Source of the DNA: Mobilicoccus massiliensis
GTDB taxonomy: Bacteria; Actinomycetota; Actinomycetes; Actinomycetales; Dermatophilaceae
NCBI RefSeq assembly: GCF_000826525.2
Contig: NZ_LN651327.1
Coordinates: 298,551-362,550 of the forward strand
Length of the DNA stretch: 64,000 nt
Direction of reading: 5' to 3'
Shown: in pieces, positions 1-8,008 of the stretch
How positions within the stretch are numbered: the stretch's first letter is position 1
Layout of the letters: each line of letters starts with the position of its first letter
Notes under the pieces: generated by a model
The model's input: only the letters and a program-made list of their open reading frames with translations
Databases searched by the model: none
What the model was told of the DNA's origin: nothing
Made by a program: the position numbers and the translations under genes

Positions 1-1
1 C

Positions 2-1876
2 CTGCTGCCCTACATGGCCGAGTTCGGACAGGCACTCGCCCGCCGCTGGCTCGACGAGGGCGCGCCCGACATCGTGCACGCGCACTTCTGGATGTCCGGG
101 CTCGCGGCCGAGGAGGCGACGCGCGTCGTGCCCGTGCCGCGGGTGCAGACCTTCCACGCCCTCGGGATCGTCAAACGGCGCCACCAGGGTGACGTCGACA
201 CCTCACCCGCGCAACGCATCGATGTCGAGGCGCACCTCGCCCGCGAGTGCGACCTCGTCGTCGCGACGTGCGAGGACGAGAAGGCCGAGCTGATCGCCAT
301 GGGAACGCCCGCCGAGCGGATCCACGTCGTGCCGTGCGGGGTCGACCTCGCGACCTTCCGTCTCGACGTGACGGCGGAGGCCTCGACCCGCCCGCGCATC
401 GTCACCGTGACCCGGCTGGTGGAGCGCAAGGGCGTCGACACGGTCATCCGTGCACTCGAGTCGCTGCCCGAGGTCGAGTACGTCGTCGCCGGCGGCCCCG
501 ACGCCAGGTGCCTCGACGACGATCCCGAGGTGCAGCGGCTGCGGGGGATCGCCCGTGAGTGCGGGGTGGCCGACCGGGTCGAGTTCCGTGGGCGGCTCTC
601 GCGTGACGCGGTGGCCGGGCTGATCGCCTCGGCCGACGTCGTCGCGTGCACTCCCTGGTACGAGCCGTTCGGCATCGTCCCACTCGAGGCGATGGCCTGC
701 GGGCGCCCGGTCGTGGCGAGTGCGGTCGGCGGCCTGCTCGACACGATCGAGCACGGAGTCACCGGATTCCACGTACCGGCGCGGCACCCCGGGGCCACGG
801 CGATGGCGATCGAGCGGATCCTCACCGACGAGGACCTCGCGGGTTCGCTGTCGGCCGCGGGACGTGAACGTGCCGAGCGTCGATACGGGTGGACGGAGGT
901 GGCGCGCGCGACCCTCGAGGCCTACGACAGCGTCCTCGCGCGTGCTCGCGCCCATGACGGTGCGGGGCACGACGCCGGCGGCGCCACACGGTGGATGGGC
1001 GATCACTTCACTCATCTCGCCGCGGGGCATGCCTGGGCCGCGGAGCAGGGGCCTGCCATCGACCGGTGGGGTGCCTACCTCGCCGCTCACCTCGGCGACG
1101 GGCACCGGGTGCTCGCCGCCGGCAACGGAGGCAGCGCCGCCGAGGCCCAACACTTCACCGCGGAGATCGTCGGACGCTTCATCGACGACCGGCGCCCGTT
1201 CTCCGCGTTGTGCCTGTCGTCGGAGACCTCGAGTCTCACCGCCATCGGCAACGACTACGGGCCCGACGACGTCTTCGCCCGGCAGGTGGAGGCCCACGGC
1301 CGCGCGGGGGACGTGCTCGTCCTCCTCTCGACCAGTGGCCGAAGCTCCAACATCCTGGCCGCCGCCCGCCGGGCCCGTGACCTGGGGATACGAGTGCTCG
1401 CGCTCACCGGCCCCGCCCCCAACCCGCTGGCCGAGCTCGCCGACGAGGCCTGGAGCACGAGGCCTGGAGCGTCCCCGCCCCCACCACGTGCGCCATCCAG
1501 GAGATCCATCTGCTGCTGCTGCACGGGCTGTGCGCCTCCGTCGAGGCGCGGGTCGTGGCCGCACGGCAGCCGCTGGGGGCGACGTCGGACACCGAGCGTG
1601 CGGCCGATCTCGCCGCCGACACCGTGCGGCGTGCCGACACGGCCGGAGGCAACGGCAACCCGGCACCGGCGTCGCTCGAGGACTACCTGCCGTGGTCGCT
1701 GTTGCCCCCGGTCCCGGTCGCACCTGCCCCGTCGCTCGCGGCGGCGGAGAACCCGACTCTCGGGCCGCCGCCGGTGCCCGCCCCGCTCGGGGCTCGGAAG
1801 CCGCGTGCCCTCGCGGGCGCAGGCCAGAAGATCGGCGGAGGTCGATGAGCCGCCCGTACATCGTCGTCGTCGGTGA
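2..1876 (+). CDS. GT4 glycosyltransferase (5' partial) running in frame into a GmhA-type SIS domain
   Basis: The reading frame is already open at the left edge, so the N-terminal part of the glycosyltransferase lies outside the window. The visible part is the C-terminal half of a GT-B fold GT4 enzyme: it has VPCGVDLATF, VTRLVERKGVD and the donor-binding stretch EPFGIVPLEAMACGRPVV. These enzymes transfer a sugar from a nucleotide donor, here probably to an envelope glycan. The frame continues without a stop into a sugar isomerase (SIS) domain beginning near base 995 (MGDHFTHLAAGH). The protein is therefore either a natural GT-GmhA fusion or two genes with no stop between them. A 14-bp tandem duplication at 1443-1470 shifts the frame inside the SIS domain, so as written the product ends in an unrelated arginine-, serine- and proline-rich tail at 1876, overlapping hldE. 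Confidence 0.75.
   Translation: MLPYMAEFGQALARRWLDEGAPDIVHAHFWMSGLAAEEATRVVPVPRVQTFHALGIVKRRHQGDVDTSPAQRIDVEAHLARECDLVVATCEDEKAELIAMGTPAERIHVVPCGVDLATFRLDVTAEASTRPRIVTVTRLVERKGVDTVIRALESLPEVEYVVAGGPDARCLDDDPEVQRLRGIARECGVADRVEFRGRLSRDAVAGLIASADVVACTPWYEPFGIVPLEAMACGRPVVASAVGGLLDTIEHGVTGFHVPARHPGATAMAIERILTDEDLAGSLSAAGRERAERRYGWTEVARATLEAYDSVLARARAHDGAGHDAGGATRWMGDHFTHLAAGHAWAAEQGPAIDRWGAYLAAHLGDGHRVLAAGNGGSAAEAQHFTAEIVGRFIDDRRPFSALCLSSETSSLTAIGNDYGPDDVFARQVEAHGRAGDVLVLLSTSGRSSNILAAARRARDLGIRVLALTGPAPNPLAELADEAWSTRPGASPPPPRAPSRRSICCCCTGCAPPSRRGSWPHGSRWGRRRTPSVRPISPPTPCGVPTRPEATATRHRRRSRTTCRGRCCPRSRSHLPRRSRRRRTRLSGRRRCPPRSGLGSRVPSRAQARRSAEVDEPPVHRRRR
995..1848 (+). pseudogene. gmhA: D-sedoheptulose 7-phosphate isomerase, frameshifted by a 14-bp duplication
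   Basis: GmhA converts sedoheptulose 7-phosphate to D-glycero-D-manno-heptose 7-phosphate, the first step to ADP-heptose. The SIS hallmark GNGGSAAEAQHFTAE, then SETSSLTAIGNDYG and LLSTSGRSSNI, are all present. After LADEAWS the frame is lost. If one copy of the 14-bp repeat is removed, the frame continues as VPAPTTCAIQEIHLLLLHGL, which restores the C-terminal helix carrying the QE and His residues expected in GmhA. It then runs through a Pro/Ala-rich tail to a TGA at 1848 that overlaps the ATG of hldE. The undisturbed downstream frame implies a recent event or a sequence error. The ATG at 995 is only a candidate start, because the upstream glycosyltransferase is in the same frame. Confidence 0.7.
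1443..1470 (+). repeat. 14-bp perfect tandem duplication causing a frameshift
   Basis: ACGAGGCCTGGAGC occurs twice head to tail (1443-1456 and 1457-1470). Because 14 is not a multiple of 3, it shifts the isomerase frame. Removing either copy gives an uninterrupted, family-typical reading frame. Confidence 0.95.
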
Positions 1877-3245
1877 CGCTCTCATCGACCGGGACATCGA
1901 GGGTGACGCGACCCGGCTCAGCCCCGACGCGCCCGTCCCCGTCGTCGACGCGCACACCGTGCGCAGCAGCCCGGGCGGCGCCGCGCTCGCCGCCCTGATC
2001 TGCCGGCACGACCCGCTGCCGGCCGACGTCACCCTCATCGCCCCGATCGCCGAGGACGACAAGGCCACCGAGATGCTCACCGGCCTGCGCGGCGTCCACG
2101 TCGTCGCCCTCGGGCACCACGGATCGACCCGGACGAAGACCCGGATCCGGGTTCGCGGCCAGGTGCTCCTGCGCATCGACGACGGCGGACCCGGCACTCC
2201 GCACGCCGTGGCGGCCGGAGACCTCGACGAAGCCCTCGACCGCGCCGACGTCGTGCTCGTCTCCGACTACGGCGCAGGGACGACGCACGACCCGCACATT
2301 CGCGCCGCGCTCGCGGCGGCGGCCGGGACGCGGCCGCTCATATGGGATCCACATCCTCGCGGCGGCGATCCGGTCGCGGGCGCGGCCCTCGTCACTCCCA
2401 ACATGGCCGAGGCACGCGCCGTCCTCGGTGACGAGATGAGCGCGCCCGACACACTGGCCGCCGACCTCCGCGAGGTCTGGGCGGCCGAGGCCGTCGCCGT
2501 CACCGCGGGGGAGCAGGGCGCGTTCCTCGCCGAGAACGAGACGGGCCTCTACGCGCCGGTCCAGGCCGTCATCGACAGTCGCGAGACGTGCGGGGCCGGC
2601 GACTCCTTCGCCGCGAGCGTCGCGGTCGCGTTCGCCCACGGACAAGGCGCCGCTCGCGCGACCGTGCGCGCCGCCTACGACGCTCGCAACTGGGTGGCCC
2701 GCGGCGGTCTGCCGGCCTTCCGCCGCGTCGCGGATGGGACGACGACCCAGCTGCCCGATCCCATCGTCGTCGGGGAGGGCCCTTCCGACTCGCAACCGAG
2801 CGCGTCCCGGGTGGCCGAGCGGGTGCATCGCGACGGTGGCCGGGTCGTCGCCACGGGTGGCTGCTTCGACCTCCTGCACGCCGGGCATCTCGCGACCCTC
2901 GAGGCGGCCCGCAGACTCGGCGACTCGCTCGTCGTCGTCATCAACTCCGACGACTCGGTGCGCCGGCTCAAGGGCGAGGGCCGCCCCGTCATCGGGCAGG
3001 ACGACCGGCTGCGCATGCTCCTCGCCCTTCGCGTCGTCGACGGGGTCGAGATCTTCGACGAGGACGACCCGTCGCGGATCCTCGAGCGCGTCCGGCCCGA
3101 CGTGTGGGTCAAGGGAAACGAATACGCCGAGAGCGACATGCCGGAGGCCGAGGTCGTGCGGCGGCACGGCGGCCGGGTCATCCTCCTGCCCCGGATCCCG
3201 GGGAGGTCGACCACCGAGATCCTCGAGGGGGTGGATCGTGACTGA
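1845..3245 (+). CDS. hldE: bifunctional heptose 7-phosphate kinase / heptose 1-phosphate adenylyltransferase
   Basis: HldE (RfaE) phosphorylates heptose 7-phosphate at C1 and later adenylylates heptose 1-phosphate, giving ADP-heptose. The 466-residue protein has the usual two halves. An N-terminal PfkB/ribokinase domain has GDALIDRDIEG near the start, the sugar-binding SSPGGAALA and the catalytic CGAGDSFAAS near residue 250. A C-terminal cytidylyltransferase-type domain begins near residue 335 with GGCFDLLHAGH and ends RIPGRSTTEIL. Length and domain order match proteobacterial HldE. The ATG at 1845 overlaps the stop of the isomerase frame (ATGA), and the 3' end overlaps the next gene by 8 bases, so the cluster is translationally coupled. 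The phosphatase GmhB is not in the window and may lie to the left. Confidence 0.92.
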   Translation: MSRPYIVVVGDALIDRDIEGDATRLSPDAPVPVVDAHTVRSSPGGAALAALICRHDPLPADVTLIAPIAEDDKATEMLTGLRGVHVVALGHHGSTRTKTRIRVRGQVLLRIDDGGPGTPHAVAAGDLDEALDRADVVLVSDYGAGTTHDPHIRAALAAAAGTRPLIWDPHPRGGDPVAGAALVTPNMAEARAVLGDEMSAPDTLAADLREVWAAEAVAVTAGEQGAFLAENETGLYAPVQAVIDSRETCGAGDSFAASVAVAFAHGQGAARATVRAAYDARNWVARGGLPAFRRVADGTTTQLPDPIVVGEGPSDSQPSASRVAERVHRDGGRVVATGGCFDLLHAGHLATLEAARRLGDSLVVVINSDDSVRRLKGEGRPVIGQDDRLRMLLALRVVDGVEIFDEDDPSRILERVRPDVWVKGNEYAESDMPEAEVVRRHGGRVILLPRIPGRSTTEILEGVDRD

Positions 3246-4332
3246 CGTCGTCATCGACGGTGCCGAGATCGGCGCCGGCGACGTGCTCGTGCTCCGCGCC
3301 CTGGGCCTCGGGGATGCCCTCACCGGTGTGCCCGCCCTACGTGCCCTGCGCCGTGCCCTGCGCGGGTCGCGCCCGGCCCCGCGCATCGTCCTCGCTGCGA
3401 ACCGGGAGGTGGGGACGTGGCTCGCCTCCCACGGCATCGTCGACGCGGTGTGTGTCACCGACGAGCTCGCACCGCTACCGCAGACGAGAGGCGGCCACCT
3501 CGCCGTCGACCTTCACGGCAACGGGCCCGCGAGCCGCGACGTCCTGCGCGCGACCGGCCCCGACCGGCTCGTCGGATTCGTCTACGACGGATGCCCCGAG
3601 CCCGGGCCACGGTGGGTGGCCGACGAGCACGAGGCCGCACGATGGTGCCGGCTCGTCGGCGGTGAGATCGGCGGCGAGGCGACCCCCGCCGACCTGCGGC
3701 TCGCGCCCCGGCGCGAGCCCGGCCCACCGATCCGTGGTCGCGTCGTGTCACGCACGGTCGTCCTCCACCCGGGCGCCGCCTCCGAATCCCGCCGCTGGGG
3801 TGCCGCCCGGTGGGCCGCGGTCGGCCGCCGCCTCGCCGCCGACGGCCACACCATCGCCGTCACCGGCGGCGAGGCCGAACACCGGCTCGTCGCCGAGGTC
3901 GTCGCGGGAATCAACGACGGGCTGGTCCGCCGCGTCGGCAGCGCGGGCGGCGCACTCAACCTCTGCGGCCGGTTCGAACTCCCCGACCTCGCGGCGGAGA
4001 TCGGCAGGGCGGCGCTCGTGCTCTCGGGGGACACGGGTGTCGCCCACCTGGCGACGGCGTACGCGGTGCCGTCGGTGACGCTGTTCGGCCCGATCTCGCC
4101 CGCCCTCTGGGGGCCGGTCGTCGACCAGGACATCCACACCGTGCTGTGGACCGGGCGCGACGGCGAGCGCGGAGATCCGCACGGCACCCGTATCGATCCG
4201 CGCCTCGAGGCGATCCCGGTGAGCGTCGTCGTCACCGCGGCACGTGAACGCCTCGCGGGGGCCCGACGACTGCCGCCGGGCGTCGCCGCCCCCTCCCTTC
4301 CACCCGCCGACCTCGAGGAGATCCTCACGTGA
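3238..4332 (+). CDS. glycosyltransferase family 9 (ADP-heptosyltransferase-like)
   Basis: A 364-residue GT9 protein related to the ADP-heptose:LPS heptosyltransferases. The N-terminal domain begins VLVLRALGLGDALTGVPALR, the typical start of the family. The C-terminal donor-binding domain has HPGAASESRRWGAARW and LSGDTGVAHLATAYAVPSV with LFGP just after, which are classic GT9 signatures. The GTG at 3238 overlaps the hldE stop by 8 bases. Its position directly after the ADP-heptose genes suggests it uses the nucleotide-heptose they make. The acceptor is unknown; in a monoderm it would not be lipid A core. Its last codons were duplicated with the start of the next gene (188-bp repeat), but its own reading frame is intact. 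Confidence 0.88.
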   Translation: MTDVVIDGAEIGAGDVLVLRALGLGDALTGVPALRALRRALRGSRPAPRIVLAANREVGTWLASHGIVDAVCVTDELAPLPQTRGGHLAVDLHGNGPASRDVLRATGPDRLVGFVYDGCPEPGPRWVADEHEAARWCRLVGGEIGGEATPADLRLAPRREPGPPIRGRVVSRTVVLHPGAASESRRWGAARWAAVGRRLAADGHTIAVTGGEAEHRLVAEVVAGINDGLVRRVGSAGGALNLCGRFELPDLAAEIGRAALVLSGDTGVAHLATAYAVPSVTLFGPISPALWGPVVDQDIHTVLWTGRDGERGDPHGTRIDPRLEAIPVSVVVTAARERLAGARRLPPGVAAPSLPPADLEEILT

Positions 4333-4593
4333 CCCGCCCCATTCGCCGAGCCGTCGTCGCCGGAGGCTCGGGCTTCCTCGGCAGCCACCTGTGCACCGCG
4401 CTGCGGGTGAGCGTCGTCGTCCCCGCGGCACGTGACCGCCTCGCGGGGGCCCGACGACTGCCGCCGGGCGTCGCCGCCCCCCCCCTCCCCCCCGCCGACC
4501 TCGAGGAGATCCTCACGTGACCCGCCCCATTCGCCGAGCCGTCGTCGCCGGAGGCTCGGGCTTCCTCGGCAGCCACCTGTGCACCGCGCTGCG
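4218..4593 (+). repeat. 188-bp tandem duplication across a gene junction
   Basis: 4218-4405 and 4406-4593 are head-to-tail copies. The unit spans the last ~115 bases of the GT9 gene and the first ~77 bases of the epimerase gene. Copy 1 completes the GT9 gene and copy 2 starts the epimerase, so neither gene is damaged. The junction creates a 63-codon chimeric frame (4329-4520) joining the epimerase N-terminus to the GT9 C-terminus. The copies differ at five positions, and at each the second copy has C (three A-to-C, two T-to-C). Indels are absent. Confidence 0.93.
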
Positions 4594-5524
4594 TGCCCGT
4601 GGCGTCGAGGTCGTCAGCCTCGACAACCACCTCACCTCCGAGGCGACGAACCTCGCGCACCTCGCCGACGACCCCGGCCTCGTCGCGCTCCAGCGAGACG
4701 TGACACACCCGATCGACCTCGACGGCCCGGTCGACCTCGTCCTCCACTTCGCCTCTCCGGCCTCGCCGGTGGACTACGCGCGGCATCCGATCCGGACGCT
4801 GCTCTCCGGCTCGGAGGGCACCCGGCACACCCTCGAACTCGCCCGTGCCACCGGTGCGAGGTACGTGCTCGCGTCGACCTCGGAGGTCTACGGCGACCCC
4901 CTCGTGCACCCGCAGACCGAGACCTACTGGGGCAACGTCAACCCCATCGGGCCGCGCAGCGTGTACGACGAGGCCAAGCGCTACGGGGAGGCACTCACCG
5001 TCGCCTACCGGGAACACCACGGCGTCGATGCGGGAATCGTGCGCATCTTCAACACCTACGGGCCGCGGATGCGACCGTACGACGGCCGCGCGGTCCCCAC
5101 GTTCATCCGGCAGGCCCTCGCCGGGGAGCCCCTCACCGTCACCGGCGGCGGCGCCCAGACGCGATCCGTCTGCTACGTCGACGACCTCGTGAGCGGGGTG
5201 CTCGCGATGGCCGACTCCGACGAGCCCGGCCCGATCAACCTCGGCAACCCGGTCGAGCTCTCGGTGCTCCGCCTCGCGCAGGACGTCGTGGCGGCCACCG
5301 GGTCGGCCTCGACGATCGTCCACATCGACCGGCCCGTCGACGACCCCGGCCTGCGGTGTCCCGACATCACCCTCGCCCGGCGGCGCCTGGGCTGGACCCC
5401 GCACGTCGACTGGCCCGAGGGCCTGACCCGCACGATCGACTGGTTCAGGACGGCGATCGACGACGGGGCGGTCGGGCGCGATCCCGCCGAGGTGCCGGCC
5501 CGCGCGGGCGCTCCCGGGCGGTGA
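4517..5524 (+). CDS. NAD-dependent epimerase/dehydratase, UDP-glucuronate decarboxylase-like
   Basis: An extended short-chain dehydrogenase of 335 residues. It has the Rossmann motif GGSGFLGSHL, the block HFASPASPVDYARHP, the STSEVYGDP stretch, and catalytic Tyr/Lys in SVYDEAKRYGEAL. The combination HFASPASP with YWGNVNPIGPRSVYDE is characteristic of UDP-glucuronate decarboxylases (UDP-xylose synthases), but a related nucleotide-sugar (even ADP-heptose) modification cannot be excluded. It acts in the cytoplasm on a nucleotide sugar bound via NAD+. The GTG start at 4517 originally overlapped the GT9 stop (ACGTGA); a 188-bp duplication now separates the two genes. It closes the rightward envelope-sugar operon. 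Confidence 0.85.
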   Translation: MTRPIRRAVVAGGSGFLGSHLCTALRARGVEVVSLDNHLTSEATNLAHLADDPGLVALQRDVTHPIDLDGPVDLVLHFASPASPVDYARHPIRTLLSGSEGTRHTLELARATGARYVLASTSEVYGDPLVHPQTETYWGNVNPIGPRSVYDEAKRYGEALTVAYREHHGVDAGIVRIFNTYGPRMRPYDGRAVPTFIRQALAGEPLTVTGGGAQTRSVCYVDDLVSGVLAMADSDEPGPINLGNPVELSVLRLAQDVVAATGSASTIVHIDRPVDDPGLRCPDITLARRRLGWTPHVDWPEGLTRTIDWFRTAIDDGAVGRDPAEVPARAGAPGR

Positions 5525-5552
5525 TCCCGCGCGCCGAGCTGAGGTGCGGGGC

Positions 5553-6461
5553 TCAGCGGTAGGAGCGGGCGGTCGAGGCGCGCTGAGGTGCGTCGAGGGC
5601 GGCGAAGCGCGCCTCGACCCGCGGAGGCATCGGACGGCGTTCGTGCAGGACCCACGGCAGCCCGCGCACGGCCTGCCAGAGGGCCGCGGCGGTGACGGCA
5701 TCGCGTGGCGCGTTGCGCAACAGCCACCACGTCCGGCTCAGCGCGGGACCGAGCGGGCGGCGCAGCCACGTGAACCACAGGGTGTTGCGCAGCCCGTCAC
5801 GACGCCGACGGCGCACGTCGCGGTTCGGGCTGCCGTGGTGGTGGACCACGACGTCGGGGACGTGACAGAGCTCCCATCCGGCGGTTGCGAGGTCGGCCGC
5901 GAGCAACTCCTCCTCGCCTCCGAGCCACAGTCGTTCGGAGAACCCCCCGCAGTCGACGAACGCCTCGCGACGCAACGCCGAGGCCCCCGCGAGGAAGCTC
6001 CCGAGAGCCGGGCCGGGCAACCAGTCCGGCCCCTGCACGGGAGAGTCGCGCAGTTCGGCGTCGATGGGGTCGTCCTCGCCACTCGGTTCGACGACGATGT
6101 GCCCGGTGATCACGGCGAGGCCCGGATGCGCGTCGAGCAGGTCGGCGCACCGGGTGAGGGCACCCGGCTCCCACCACACGTCGTCGTCGCAGAACGCGAC
6201 GTAGGGAGTGTCGAGCCGCTCGACGCCGACGTTGCGGCCCACCGCGCCGAGGTTCTCCGGGCTCGCGACGAGGTCGAGGCGGGGACTCGGGCCGAACCGA
6301 GCCGAGATCGCCTGGGCCGTCCCGTCGGTGGAGCCGTTGTCGACGACGACGACGCGCGGGCGCTCGGGCAGGTCGAGGAGGCGACGGATGCAGTCGAGCG
6401 CCTCGTCCTTTCTGTTGTGGGTGATGAGGACGACACCGATACGCCGGTCTTCTCCGGTCAC
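5553..6461 (-). CDS. GT2-family glycosyltransferase
   Basis: A 302-residue GT-A fold enzyme with GVVLITHNRKDEALDCI at the start, VVVVDNGSTDGTAQAI, a DXD-like metal site in AFCDDDVWW, and GGFSERLWLGGEEELLAADL as the acceptor/base region. It has no obvious transmembrane segment, so it is probably a cytoplasmic transferase for an envelope polysaccharide or glycolipid. The GTG at 6461 overlaps the stop of the preceding GT2 gene by 4 bases (GTGA), so the two are translated together. It converges on the epimerase gene with 28 bases between. It is homologous to its operon partner and probably arose by duplication. Confidence 0.85.
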   Translation of the reverse strand: MTGEDRRIGVVLITHNRKDEALDCIRRLLDLPERPRVVVVDNGSTDGTAQAISARFGPSPRLDLVASPENLGAVGRNVGVERLDTPYVAFCDDDVWWEPGALTRCADLLDAHPGLAVITGHIVVEPSGEDDPIDAELRDSPVQGPDWLPGPALGSFLAGASALRREAFVDCGGFSERLWLGGEEELLAADLATAGWELCHVPDVVVHHHGSPNRDVRRRRRDGLRNTLWFTWLRRPLGPALSRTWWLLRNAPRDAVTAAALWQAVRGLPWVLHERRPMPPRVEARFAALDAPQRASTARSYR

Positions 6462-7324
6462 CGGCCTGCCTCCGAGCCGGCGGATGCCTCCGACTCCAAC
6501 AGCTCGAGGCGACGCAGCGTCGCCGCTCCCACGACCCTGCGGCGGGCGAGGGCCCGCGGGATGCGCGGCGCCGCCTCGAGCAGCGCTCGTCGACCCCGTG
6601 AGGTGGCGAGCGCGCGCCGCAGGTCGGTGACGACGTCGCGCCAGGGCAGGCGCATCAGCGACGTGAGGAGGTGGCTGCGGACGAGACCGCGGCGGCGTGT
6701 CTCGTCGGACTCTCGACTGCTCGAGGGTTCGTGGTGCGCGACGACCTCGGGCACGTGCGCGAGCTGCCACGAGGCGTCGTCCAGGTCGAGCGCGAGTCGC
6801 TGCTCCTCACCGGGAAAACGGATGACGTCGTCGAACCCACCCGCGGCGTGGAACGCGTCCCGGCGGACGACCGCGGCGCATCCGACGAACCCGAGGACCT
6901 CCGGGCCGGGCGCGTCGCCCTTCGCGGGCAGCGGGGACTCGGCGAGGACGGTGTTGATCGGGTCGGGTGTGCCGCCCGGCTCGACGGTGATGCCCGCGGC
7001 GATGAGCCCCAGCCGCGGGTGGGTGTCGAAGAGGTGTTCCGCGAGGTCGAGCGACCCCGGCGCCCACCAGGAGTCGTCGTCGGCGAACGCGACGTACGGA
7101 GTCGTCGCGGCCACCGAACCCACGGTGCGGGCCCGTGCGCCGCTGTTCGTCGGCAGCCGCACGACGCGTACGTCGGGGAACTCTCGTTCGACGGCCTCCG
7201 CGGTGCCGTCGGTGGAGGCGTTGTCGACGAGGACGACGGGGCGATCGTGGCGAGGAAGATGCCGTAACACCTCGTCACGGCGGTTGCGGGTGGCGATGAC
7301 GACGGTGGTCCTGGGGCCGGGCAT
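6458..7324 (-). CDS. GT2-family glycosyltransferase
   Basis: A 288-residue paralogue of the downstream gene. It has TTVVIATRNRRDEVL, VVLVDNASTDGTAEAV, the metal site AFADDDSWW and GGFDDVIRFPGEEQRLAL. The ATG at 7324 follows GAGGA at a good distance and is preferred to an upstream in-frame ATG whose extension has no family similarity. The start and about 50 codons of this gene lie in the first copy of the 149-bp tandem repeat, so a second copy of its ribosome-binding site and first ~20 codons sits upstream as a non-functional fragment. Donor and acceptor sugars are unknown. Confidence 0.85.
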   Translation of the reverse strand: MPGPRTTVVIATRNRRDEVLRHLPRHDRPVVLVDNASTDGTAEAVEREFPDVRVVRLPTNSGARARTVGSVAATTPYVAFADDDSWWAPGSLDLAEHLFDTHPRLGLIAAGITVEPGGTPDPINTVLAESPLPAKGDAPGPEVLGFVGCAAVVRRDAFHAAGGFDDVIRFPGEEQRLALDLDDASWQLAHVPEVVAHHEPSSSRESDETRRRGLVRSHLLTSLMRLPWRDVVTDLRRALATSRGRRALLEAAPRIPRALARRRVVGAATLRRLELLESEASAGSEAGR

Positions 7325-7559
7325 GGATGGTCCTCGCAAAGCGGTGCGGTCGGGCGCGCGGGGGCCGGGCGGCGCGTTCCCCACTCTAGGCCGGGCACCT
7401 CGCCCCGGCCTAGAGTCACCTCGTCACGGCGGTTGCGGGTGGCGATGACGACGGTGGTCCTGGGGCCGGGCATGGATGGTCCTCGCAAAGCGGTGCGGTC
7501 GGGCGCGCGGGGGCCGGGCGGCGCGTTCCCCACTCTAGGCCGGGCACCTCGCCCCGGCC
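7268..7559 (+). repeat. 149-bp-period tandem duplication over a GT2 gene start
   Basis: 7268-7410 is repeated exactly at 7417-7559 (143 identical bases, period 149, with TAGAGT between). The unit holds the leftward RBS, the start codon and first codons of the GT2 gene, plus its upstream region. The join creates a perfect 13-bp inverted repeat (ACTCTAGGCCGGG at 7383-7395 with its complement at 7404-7416). Only the left copy continues into a full gene. Confidence 0.94.
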
Positions 7560-7633
7560 CGCCGAGCCGGCCGCGTTCTCGGGCGACCGGCTCGGGGATG
7601 GGCGAACGACGTCTCCCACGCGCTCGCGCGCGC
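7325..7633. other. 309-bp non-coding stretch
   Basis: The stretch between the GT2 start and the phosphoesterase gene holds most of the second copy of the 149-bp repeat, a 13-bp inverted repeat at 7383-7416, and a short GC-rich remainder. I see no convincing gene in it. The promoter of the leftward GT2 pair must be here or in the duplicated part. Confidence 0.6.
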
Positions 7634-7984
7634 TCAGCCGGGTTGGTCCTTGAGCAGATGCAGGAGCAGGCCGTTGCCGGTGTCGATGAGCGCGTACCGG
7701 CGAGCGCCGTGTCGACCGTGCAGGACGAAGATCGTGCGCCGGTCGTCACGGTCCTCCAGCTCCCACCAGCCGGTGTCGGCGATGTGCTTGGTGGCGTCGG
7801 AGTAACTCGCGTGGGACAGAGCGTGGTCGGGCACGGCGATGGCGAGCCGGTCCTGCCGCGGCGACGTGGGCAACCCCTTGGGCACGGCCCACGACCGCAG
7901 CACCCCACCCTCCTCGAGCCGCAGGTCGAAGTGGTGGCGCGGTTCGTCGTGCTCGTGCAGGACGAAGACGGGTCCGCGGGTCAT
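7634..7984 (-). CDS. stand-alone LigD-type 3'-phosphoesterase domain protein
   Basis: A 116-residue protein matching the phosphoesterase (PE) module that in many bacteria is the N-terminal part of the end-joining ligase LigD and trims 3' ends of DNA. Visible signatures are VFVLHEHDEPRHHFDLRLE, with the metal- and phosphate-binding His residues, then GVLRSWAVPKGLP and RLAIAVPDHALSHASY. It is shorter than the usual ~160 residues. There is no ligase, polymerase or Ku gene nearby. It starts 24 bases after the fumarylacetoacetase gene on the same strand and may be co-transcribed. GAGGA precedes the ATG. Confidence 0.8.
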   Translation of the reverse strand: MTRGPVFVLHEHDEPRHHFDLRLEEGGVLRSWAVPKGLPTSPRQDRLAIAVPDHALSHASYSDATKHIADTGWWELEDRDDRRTIFVLHGRHGARRYALIDTGNGLLLHLLKDQPG

Positions 7985-8008
7985 GCCGACATCCTCGCCA
8001 GGAGGCGG

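Noticed and set aside
203..2197. 664-codon open frame on the minus strand
   Set aside because: It is the complement of the GT4-GmhA-HldE genes; open only because of GC bias, with no recognisable protein.
4329..4520. 63-codon gene between the GT9 and epimerase genes
   Set aside because: It is a chimera produced by the 188-bp duplication, not an independent gene.
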